64,000 nucleotides of DNA from Loripinus fragilis (taxonomy: Eukaryota > Mollusca > Bivalvia > Lucinida > Lucinidae). Location of the stretch: positions 101,060,368 to 101,124,367 of the forward strand of contig OZ026516.1 of NCBI GenBank assembly GCA_964019695.1. Direction: 5' to 3'. Shown one piece after another: positions 11,601 through 23,600 of this stretch. The notes below the pieces were generated by a model that worked only from the letters and a program-made list of their open reading frames with translations, did no database searches and was not told where the DNA came from. Made by a program: the position numbers and the translations under genes. The first letter of the stretch is position 1, and each line of letters starts with the position of its first letter.

Positions 11601-14600
11601 GTAATATCAGTAGAGCGTCAAGCAGTTTGGATCTAGATCATGCCCGTTGGGTCTGATCTGGGTCTAAATTGTTTGCAAAGGTTATCAGCAGATGACACTA
11701 GTAAGTAAAGAGTTTATGACGACAATTCAAGCAAATTAGAGAGTTGACAAGAAATAGCGAATAGGGGATATACCTTAAGCTTCAAGAGCATCAAATATTT
11801 GCCTTCTTAAGATATTTCGCTGATAAACTTTGTCAACAGCCGAAGCCAAGTTCAGGCTAAAATATTGGGCATTATCTGGATCCATACGGTTTGAAAACCT
11901 ACTTGTATTCCTGAAAGACATATTTTTAGAAAATAATTATCACGAAAGAAAATTCAGCAGAGGACAACAACAACCCAGCATTTAAGGTTTAGACAATACT
12001 GTTACTTGAATCGCTTTTTAAAGCTGCATACTCTGTAACTTTGAACATTGTTCGAAAAATTTTCTTTACTTTTAAAATCATTTGTAAAATAGAATTAAGT
12101 TATGTTTTCATAATAAAAATGTTCAGTACAGCTAAAAACTGCATGGAAAAGTGAATTATCTTATAAAAACAGGTGGTTTTCTCTTGTAAGTAATTATTTG
12201 CGTCCCTCCAATAATTCTAGACAGTTGATTTTTAACATAAATTTGAGTATTTTTACTGTATTCTTGAAAAGTAGAAACTTTACTTCAAAAATTAAAAGAA
12301 CAAAAATAACAGACTATGCAGCTTTAACACAGGCCATTTCAATGCATCGGTTTTAGATGTAAAGTGAAGGTTATAAGTCAGTATAAGCAGTGAATCATAG
12401 CCTTATGCGCGAAGATTGGTCCAGTTAAGCGTGAAGCTGCGACTGTCTTCATCAGTTTAAACACCTGTTTTGGGTGCTAAAAATAACCGTATCATCGAGA
12501 CGGTTGTTTTGAGTACACACCAAATATTTTTAATAAATATTTTTTGGTTGAGAAACAGGAAAAATAATTTTCTGCTACGCACTCTTATCTGTAGGACTGA
12601 CGAATCACCTCCACTGACCCGTATAAGCCATGTTTTATTTATATCGTTAGGTTCACTTGGGGACTTATTCAAAGAGGAGCGGCAAAAACATTCCAAAATT
12701 CCATCTTATCCCAGCTTATACAAAAACTCACATTCATGTGGAAAAATTAATTCAGTTACGCGGTCTATATCTATATTCATTTCTCTAATTTATTTTTCAA
12801 TACAAATCACCATTAAAGAATAATTAGCAAAAAACGGGGGTCACTTAAGTTCTGGAAACACTTTTTTTTTTTTATAATACACATTTATTTTTTACTTAGC
12901 AGTGAAATCAATGCATATCAAAAACAAATAAAAGTGATATCAATCACTAGTGAAATGATATGATATCAATCACTAGTGATTGATATCAGCCTATATTTTC
13001 ACTGTAGCGTTTTTTGGATTACCTCTGACTTTTCCATTCACTTAATGCAGCTCACTTCGAAAGTTCAAATGCCTATAACTTTCTTATTTGTGAACAAAAC
13101 ATTAATTGTGGGTAGTCATTTTCTTAGTTAGAACATGAGGAACATTTTGGTACCAAAATAATTCAGATTTGCTGAAATTTCTTCGATTTTGAATTTTCAA
13201 TACCTCCCGCTTCAGTGAGTGAGGCAATGCATGTAACCTATGCTACGCAACGTCATCACCACATTATGACTTCGCTGATGGCGTCACTTGTCTCGCACTT
13301 TGACGCTGAATAAATTTCCTTTTATCTGTAAGTCCTGATGACTAAAGATCATGTAGATTGATCCAGGTATTCTGTCACAAATACTCTACATTATTGTGAT
13401 TCGGCTTGAAGCATGGTTAACACATTGATTAACTGTAAATCTTCTAAAAAAGTATGGAATAAAAAAAAAATTTACTTTTTTTAGTAAATACTAAATATAT
13501 TTCATCTCGTGAGTTGAAAACATCGAAATTTTCATTCGTGCTGCACACTCATGAAAATTCTGATGTTTTCAACACTCTCGATGAAATATATTTGGTATTC
13601 ACCTCAAAAAAGTAAATATCCTCTATATACATGTAGATAAATGATATACACTTCAAGTATATCTAATTATGGTATATGCTATATTTAATTAAGGTATATG
13701 CTATATTTAATTATGGTATATACCATAATTAATTATGGTATATACTATAATTAATCTTTTTGCTCCTTTCGGTACACCACAGATAAATGATATACACTTC
13801 AAGTATATTTAGGCCAGTTGGCGAGACCTGATGCTTACATCTGTAGCGCATCTGCGCAAAAGGCTGAGCTAAGTGTTGTGGGGGTCTTGGAGGTGAGCAG
13901 GGGTAAGTGTGCTAGTTTGCACTCGGGGAGCAGCATTTGAGATGGATTGGTGGTGGTTTGGGGTGTTTCAGTAGATATTACACACAGTTCTTTCCGCGCT
14001 TGCATGCACTGCATGTACTGACATTGTATACTCCAAGGAACTAGAGCGTGACGTTACAGCTACCGCGATGGCGAAGGCGCTATTGCACCTGAAATCTTTG
14101 GCATAATATCTTCATAGAACATGATCGGCTCGATTTTTTTACATCCGAAGGAAGAATAAGGGTTGTCATGTATATGCCATGTGTAAAATGCTCTTGTTCT
14201 GAGCTAAAACTGGCAAAACATCTGCATACTGTCTTCGTTTTGACATAAAACTGAAAAATCCCGTTCTGTGTTCGATTTGGTTACGGTCCTAATCTCAAAG
14301 CAAAGCTTTTTTCAACATCGCGTGTGGCCTGTTTACCAAGGTAAATCATATCTACATGGAATAGCATTGCCAGATTTTTACATAATTAGCCCATTCTTTT
14401 ACAAAAGATCAAAACAAGCAAGAGTACCTACCTTTGTTTGGCTTTTCTGTGACGTTGCCACTATCGCGAAATGTCCCGGATGTGACGAAGGAACAAATTT
14501 ACGTTGACGCAATTTCGCGGTAGTTCCGCTGATGCCCACCCGTGCTACAGAGGGGTTCAACTCTTTTTTCCAGGGGGTGTCCAATTGCTTATTCCCTATA

Positions 14601-17600
14601 GAATCCCATATAACTTGTGATTTTCCAGGGGGGGTACGGACCCACTGTCCCCCCTCTGGATCCAAGCATGTTTTTAGTACCCTCAGTGTATATTTCTAAT
14701 ACAATCCTAGTTAAGGTATATGATTTGATCAGTTCCCCAAAGATGCCTAATGGAGTGTTATCTAGGCCCCACCAAATAAATTTTTAGATTCTCATCCAAA
14801 CTTTGTGAAAAATTTGGGGTGGATGGGAGTTTTTATTTTTTTTTATTATTATTTTTTAGACTGCTTAAAAGAACAGAACAGTGCTGAAAAAACGATTTAA
14901 TACCTTGAATTTAAATTGTCAAAAATGAATGAATGATAAATATTTTAAAAGTGTCTAAATAAAAACCAGGGTTTTTTTTGGCAAATATGCTGGCAAGGAA
15001 AATTGCAACAAAATGTTCAGCTTTTTTCAAACATTTTTTTTCTTTAATAAGCCAGAAAAAGAATGGCGTGGAAGGTTTTTTTTTTACTTGCTAATATTTC
15101 ATAGGGGCAGGTGGAGATGAGAATCTAAAAATTTATTTGGCATGGCCTTATAGAACTGACTCGGTTCCTAGGATACTGAATATTCCAAAATGACAATGGC
15201 TTCACTCTTTCCTTGCTGGTAAGCGGCCACTTTTTTGTCTGCTGATAACCTTTGCAAATAGTTGGGGATCCAGATCAGGACTTACAGTATGTCAGTCCTG
15301 ATCTGGATCCAAACTATTTGACTCTGATAGTGTTCCTGAAATAATTTTTTGAAAAGGTTAATTTTGAAAAAAGTCAGCAGTTGACAGCAAAAGCATGAAA
15401 ATACTCAGCATGCAAAGAGTTCTGCAGATAATTTTAGGTATCCATACATGCCTTTCCTCACACTAAGACAAAATCTCACAGACTTTTGCCCTACTGAAAG
15501 CTGATTCCCATATGATTTTCAAATTTCACAGAGTTTTCAGACCATCAAAAACACATTTTATAAAAAAATAATCATAAATCACACTTTACTGTGTTTATCA
15601 CAAGCTTCTTGCATTAGAATAAAAGCTTTTTGCTTTTAAGGGGGAGTTCCAAAGTGATTTTTGTGAAAATCTCACAGAATTTTATCAAATCTCACTTAAA
15701 GTTTTTGTTAATCTCATAGATTTCAGTCCACTAGTTATGGCATGTATGGGTGTCAGGTCTGAGATTTATTATTTCTGCATATTTTCAAAGGCTCTTCAGA
15801 ACACTTCTACCATTGAAGCAAACACTATGAACTCAGATCAGTCCACTCCTAAGGGAGTAGTCTGATCTAGGTCCAAATTGTTCGTAATATAGGCTATCAA
15901 AGTATGTAAGCAGATGAGAGGAGCAGATGAAGTGTCATGAATGTATGGGTGAAAGTTTGTAGGATGAATCCTGAATTCAGGATTTTGAGGCTGACTTTCT
16001 ATACTTTCCATAGAAAGTCAGTCTCAAAATACTGAATTAGGGAGATTATAATAGCTTATCTGATTAATTTTGAGATTATCTAAACACATTTAACCATTTA
16101 AACATAAAATTATTATTTTTGTAGGCATCCTGCAAGTTTAAAAATTTGAATTTCTAAAGTTCAGGATTTTGGAAATTTTGAGCTTTCACCCATGCATGAT
16201 TGGTGGGAAAAAAGGATTGTTTATGGAAATTTTGAACTTTCACCCATGCATGAATGGTGGGAAAAAAGGATTAATCTTTTTCTTTTCTTCATGGTTTCAG
16301 CTGTAACCCCGAGTGAGCCAACCAATTTCCAGATGTCCCTAGTGGAGCAGGTTTATATCAGAGTTAAATGGGACCCTCCTCGCAGTACAGTACCTGTGGT
16401 CTTTTACCGCATATTTTACAAGCCAAAGATGTCCAAAGAGCAATATGTGGTGGTGAGTCATGTATCATTGAATATTGGGATTTTTTTGTAGCTACTGTTG
16501 CACCAATCACAGCAAGCCTCTCATTTTATATTTTTTCAGCAACTTGTTTAATAAATTTAAACAAGTTGTGTCTGGGAGTGATATAACGCCATGCATTAAA
16601 ATCGATAAAACACTAGTGATTTACAGATTTTAGTAATGCTATGTATTGAGGCAATAATGTCGCATATGCATGGCAAAATCTTAGTGTTTTCATGCATAAA
16701 AACGCATTTTCAAAGAAATTTTAGGTTCATATGATAGAATTAAACATTCATTCTCATGTAATATTGAATTTGTTAAACTAATTGCGAAAAAGAGATAAAA
16801 TGCTCAGCAAGCCTGGCATTTTATCTCTTTTCCCCAACTTGTTTAATAAATTCAATAAAATAATGTAATGTGAATCTGTGTTAGGGGGGTAGTGCCCTTC
16901 ATGATCAATTTCCTCATTTGTTTCTGGTCCAATCCCAATTAATTTTCTATTGATAATGCAAAACATAAATGCTCTTCAATCTGGTATCAGAATAAAAATG
17001 TCATACATTTTATATGTGGTGCGGAACTAATGTGGCTCGCTGTATTTTTTAAAGATCAACAGATTAAAAAATTATGCACAATATTAATTACCCAGCTTGA
17101 TACGAGTTAAGAAACCAAATAAGACTTCACATCATATGCAAAATCTTGGTTTTCTTGAAAATAAAAGATGTTACAAAATTATTGTCTGCTGCACTGATCA
17201 TTGACGCTTTAAATTTAAAGGTCAATCATAGAAGATCATTGGAATTATAAAATATTTATTACATATATAATTTTGTTTTTAGGCAACAACTCCGACAATA
17301 ACTGAGCGGCTTGGTCCAATGCCAGAAAATACTGATTATATGATCTACGTAGTAGCCTACAGTGATGATGGTGCTGGTAAATCAACAGAAACAAAGACTA
17401 TCACGACAGGAGCAGGTAGGTTGATTACTGTGTTCTTTGACTCTCTCCATTTCAGAAAAAAAAGTTGTTTTTTTTTGCTTTAGGCCAGAATTTTTTTTAT
17501 AAGTTGATTTACGGGAAATTTTTTTCAGATTTAGGATCAAGGGGACGAAAAAAAAATAAATAAAAAAGCTCGAAAATGACCAGCGAACTGGTCATTTTCA

Positions 17601-17601
17601 G

Positions 17602-17642
<41 letters not shown>

Positions 17643-20600
17643 CTCCAGATAAAAACAGTAGAACTAGTAAGGTAAACCAACAGTCTGTATTAAATCATTA
17701 AATATTTTATCATTTTCCTAAAATTCTGGATAGTACAATCACTTTTAACAGTGTCATTCTCAAAAACACACAGACAGAACCTCAAAAATATTTTATTTTT
17801 TTCAACGGAACAAATAATATTTAGGGTCGGCGGATAAAATATAAAAATAATTTTAGAATTTTTTTTTTCTACTTTACGGAATATTACAGTAGGAGGGTTC
17901 GTCAACTAATAAAAAAATTCTGGCCTTAGGTTGGGTTTAAAATTTTCCTGTTATTCAGGACAATTGTTGTCTGCTCTCTCATCTGCTTATGTACTTTATT
18001 AGCCTAAATTGTAAACAATATGGACCCTGACCCTGAAACTTTTCTCATGCTCAACTCAACTGAGCACAAAATTTCAATTTCTCATAAAAACTAAAGTACC
18101 AAAAAATGAAGACGTTTCTTGCTTTAAGTCTCTCAGATATTGTGTTTACCATGCTAATAAATGTTAAAATGCCAACAATTGTTGGCATTTTAACATTTAT
18201 GAGCAGGATAAAGGGAGATGTGCATTAAGAGGCTATTTTGGCCCCCCTATGAGGCCAAAAAATGAAAATTACTTGTCACAAGTTTCTTCTTATTGGTTTA
18301 TTAGAACAATAGCCCAAGTGTAAAATTATGGGATTGATTCTATTTTTACTGTTGCTATGGTAACAAAAATGGCTGCCAAAATAGGCTGAAATTAGGAAAG
18401 TGACCATTTTGGAGCAAATTTAAGACATTTGACAGAGAGATTAACATAGAGCACAAGCAAATACCAAAAAGATATTTTAACAGAGGGTGAGAATTGTCAG
18501 GGCACACAATATATTAAAAGGTTTTTTTGGTATTCCCTTGTGCTGATATCTAATTCTTAAAAAATTGGCCTGAAAAGGCCTTAAATTTGGCTCAAAATGA
18601 CAATTCTCTATTTTAAGCCTATTTTGTCTGCCATATTTGTTACCATAGCAACGGAAAAAGTAAAATGAATGCCAGAATTTTACACTTGGGCCATTCTTCT
18701 AATAAACCAATTGGGTGAAATTGGTGAAAATCAACTTTCGGTTTTTAGCTCCAGAGGGGGCCAAATTTGCCTCTTAATGCAGGTACCCCTTTCGTGCTCA
18801 GCTGAGTTGGCCCATAGCCCTTACTTTTTAGCTCACCTGAGCCATTGGCTCATGGTTAGCTATTGTGATTGTTGCATGTCCGTTGTCCGTCGTCAACAAT
18901 TGCTTCAAAGGACATCTCCTCCTAAACGACTGGCTGGATTTGACCAAACTTTGTAGGAATGATCCTTATATGACCCTCTATAAAAATTGTTGAAACGGTT
19001 CTGGTCCATTGCATATTTAGGTCACACAGGCTAAAAATAGATTTTTAAGATAAAACTTTAAAAATCTTCTTCTCTGAAACCACATGGCCTAGAGCTTTGA
19101 TATTTGGTATCATCTAGTGGAACTCTACCAAGTTTATTCAAATTATCCTCCTGGGGCCAAAAATGGCCCTGCCCCAGGGGTAACATGTTTTACATAGGCT
19201 TATTAGGGAAAAACATGGAAAATCTTCTTGTCTGAAACCATAAGGCCTAGAGCCTTTATATTTGGTATGTAGCAACACCTAGTGGACCTCTACCAAGTTT
19301 GTTCAAATTATGCCCCTGGGGCCAAAAATGGTCCCACCCCAGGGGTCACATGTTTTAAATAGGCTTATTTAGGGAGAACCATGAAACGATCGTCTTGTCT
19401 GAAACCACAATGCCTAGAGCCTTGATATTTGGTATGAAGCATCACCTAGTGAACCTCTACCAAGTTTGTTCAAATTATATCTCTGGGGCCAAAAATGGCT
19501 CTACTCCAGGGGTCACATGTTTTACGTAGGCCTATATAGGGAAAAACATGAAAAAATCTTCTGAAACCATAAGGCTTAGAGCGTTATGGATGGACTGACA
19601 GATGGAAGGATCCACGGAAGAATTTCTCTTTGTAATTCTAATTTTTGAGCATGGAAAAAGTTTTATAATCTCGGGGCCTGATCAGGGTCCATACTGTTTG
19701 TTTCCATGGTAAAAGTATTCTGCTGGGAATGTGAATATATGCAACAGACCAAATAAAAAGACAACATTTGAACTAGTTCACAATGTGGAGACTGTATATC
19801 GCTTTGTTATGCTGCTTTCTTCAACCAAAATTTTGGTTAAAATTTAAATGATGTCCAGAAAACTGCATTTAAATTCTGGGACAGGTTTTTAAGGCTGACT
19901 AACCATCAAAATTCAGCCTCAAAATACTGAATAAGGCAGATTATGGTAGCTACTGATTTTCTATTAACCTATCTAAATACCATGAACCATATTAACCCAT
20001 TTAAGACGAATGGAATTTCACACTCTTACCAATTGAGCCAGTCCATTTCCCTTTTAAGGGTTGTTGGGTGAAATTTTCAAAGTTTATCAGAACTTTCTGT
20101 TAACAAGCAGTGGGGACCCTGCTCAGACGTCAGATCTGGGTCTGCACTGTTTGCTAGGCTTATACGGTATAGATATTGTTAATATTTAGTAGGCATACAG
20201 TAAATTCTAAGATTTGAAATTCTAAAATAATGAGCTTAGACTGCAGTTAACATATGAGTTAAGTATGCTTTTAACCATGGTACTATTAATTTATTTTGTT
20301 CTTGTTGTTTTTAGCTGTTATTCTTGTATCACCACCTTCTCCACCTGGTACCAGTGAGAAGACTGTAGGTCTGGCTGTCGGCCTCACCTTGGCTCTGGTT
20401 CTTCTGATTGCTGTTGCAGTTATAGCAGTATTCCTCTACAGGTAAACAACTTTATTAATAGAGCCTGTGCATGAGATTTCCAACAATTTGGTATGTGCGA
20501 CATACAAAGCCTCAGATCAGCCTGTGCATATACGCAGTCTGATCAGAGCCTTTGCTAGTCACTTGAAGTCTCTATGAGTGTTAAGCTACTGACTGAACAT

Positions 20601-23600
20601 CATTTGGAGTTTCTAAGTTTTAAAGGAGACTGCACAGGCTCGTCTGAGTCTACACATGTCAAATGCCACATTGTTGAAAATCACGTGCCATGTTTTCAAG
20701 TTGTATAATTATTATACAACTTGAAAACAGATACATTTTAACTTACATCTGCCTTTACCTCTTACATTTTCATCCTTGTATTATCACCTTCTTCACAAAC
20801 TGATACCAGTGAGAAGACTGTGGGTCTGGCTGTTGGCCTCACCTTGGCTCTGGTTCTTCTGATTGCTGTTGCAGTTATAGCAGTATTCCTCTACAGGTAA
20901 ACATTATTACTGTTACAATTATAGCAGGATTCCTCTACAGGTAAACATTAATACTGTTATAATTATAGCAGTATTCCTCTACAGGTAAACATTAATACTG
21001 TTACAATTATAGCAGGATTCCTCTACAGGTAAACATTAATACTGTTATAATTATAGCAGTATTCCTCTACAGGTAAACATTAATACTGTTACAGTTATAG
21101 CAGTATTCCTCTACAGGTGAACAGTATTACTGTTACAGTTATAGCAGTATTCCTCTACAGGTGAACAATATTACAGTTATTATAGCAGTATTACTCTACA
21201 GGTGAACATTATTACTGTTACTGTAATAGCAGTATTCCTCTACAGGTGAACATTATTACAGTTATAGCAGTATTCCTCTACAGGTTAACATTAATACTGT
21301 TACAGTTATAGCATTATTCATCTACAGGTTAACATTAATACTGTTACAGTTATAGCAGTATTCCTCACAGGTAAACATTATTACTGTTACAGTTATAGCA
21401 GTATTCCTCAACAGGTAAACATTATTACTGTTACAGTTATAGCAGTATTCCTCAACAGGTAAACATTATTACTGTTGCAGTTATAGCAGTATTCCTCTAC
21501 AGGTAAACATTATTACTGTTACAGTTATAGCAGTATTCCTCTACTGGTAAACAACTTTATTACAACTTGATAACTATCTAACATTTTACAACTGCTACTC
21601 CTAAAGCAGCAGTTTGGTTTGAGGTAACAATGTTTGGGAAGACCTATTTTTCCAAATATTGTAATATTTATTTACATATTGAAACAATTATTTGTTATAT
21701 TTTATTCCATATTCAGTTAGTGGCTTCATTACCGTTCTGTTTTGACTAGAACAGTCCCTTTATAACACACCCTATTATAACATTGTTGTGACTTCTAGTT
21801 TTTTACCATGGAATTTTACAAAGGAATCTTAGGAAAATGACCATGAAATCCTAGGAGCGCAGTGGCTAAGTAGTAGAGTGCTTGACTCGAGACCGAGGGG
21901 CTGCAGGTTCGAACCTCACTGGCGTCACTGTGTTGTGTCCTTGAGCAAGACACATTAATCCTAACTTAGAACTGGTTCAACCCAGGAAGACCCGTCCCTA
22001 CATATCTGAAAGATTGTTGATGGGACGTAAAGAATCAAATTGAACAAATAAAACAACATGAAATTCTTTTTGCGAAATGGTCCCTTTATAACACAATTTG
22101 CTTAAAACACTGCACATTCTTGTGCACCGGAAACAAAGCGTTATAAAGGGACTGTACTGTATTTATATGTTTATACTTTATTTTCAGGAGAATGGCTTCT
22201 AAGTCACTAGATGATGGCAATACTGTAGCGTTTGAAAATCCTCAGTATGGGAACAGAACTGGAGTTAAGGTAAACTTTTCTGCACTAGTCACATTGTACA
22301 CTCAGTGGCCATAAGTGAGTTCCCAAAATGGCAAATGTTGTTCCATTGCAAAAAATTAAGTACAGTTAAAATTGGTATATTTTCAAAACGAGAAATGCGA
22401 ATTATCTGAAAATTTGACCATATAATTATTTGCTATTTTTCAATTTAAGAATGCTAAATTGTTATAGAAATATTATCACATAGAGTTCGTTGGTGTTATT
22501 CTTTTTGACCACCCCTGATTTCTGAAACAGTTTGAAAATTTGATGTGGGTTCTAAACTTCTTCCGTTTTTACATGACTATAGATATTTCTTATTTTCTAT
22601 ATCTTTTTGGTGATAATTGTGCAAATATGTTATAATCACGAGCTGTGAACAAGATGTGTTCTCATCTTCCTGATTTATTCATCGTCATATTAGGGGTGGG
22701 TGGGGTAATTGTACCCCTGACCCAAAAATCAAAACTATTGAATGAATCCACATGGTAGCTTCACAACAAGTATCAGTCTTTCTAGGGTCTATATATGTGT
22801 GTTTGAAGCAATTAGTCTTTAAATGTATAGGGAGCGCAGTGGCTCAGTGGTAGAGTGCTTGACTCGAGACCGAGGGGCCGCAGGTTCGACCCTCACCGGA
22901 GTCACTGCATTGTGGTCCTTGAGCAAGACACATTTATCCTAGCTTAGTACTGGTTGAACCTAGGAAGATCCATCCCTGTTTAACTGAAGGATTGGTGATG
23001 AGATGTAAAGAATCAAATCAAAAACAAAAGTCTTTAAATGTTTCATTCTTTCAAATTAAAAAGACAGAACCCAGCGATACCTAACCCATTGGCCAAATTT
23101 TGCTTTACGAGGATGTACCCAAACTTTCATATGAAATCATAGGATAGTTCTTCTTAAAAAAATAAATGTTCTGCAGAAATGTAAATGGTACTTTAAACTG
23201 AAAATAATTATTACACAAATGTTATATCACTGGTAAAGCTGCTTGTGGCACCAATATCAGGACTGGCAGTGAAAATTTGCAGATTTTTTTAGGATCCAAA
23301 CATAGCTTAGATCCATCAATATTTATTCAAAAAATATTAGTTTCAAATAGAACACTGTTACATACCCCATATTCCTTCATTTGTGTATTTAGTTTGATTT
23401 CTACAGCCAAAGTATACTGCCGTCGGATCATTTTCATGGCATTATGGCATTATTTTCCGTTCAGTTCTCTGCTCTACCTTATTTTATTTTCAGTGTCTAT
23501 ACTAATTTGAACTTTAACAGAATGTTGTACAGTACATTTCAAATATTTCTGCAAATTTTCAATAAAAATATTACAATCTGACATTTTTACAGCATTTTTT

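Noticed and set aside
16192..16491. 99-residue plus-strand frame taken as a complete gene
   Set aside because: Its first part is MITE and intron sequence; only 16301-16452 is exon, shown by the acceptor, the donor and the FN3 pattern.
21850..22057. tRNA gene
   Set aside because: Box A and B are present, but the sequence continues into a SINE body with target duplications and does not form a complete cloverleaf; the same holds for the other SINE copies.
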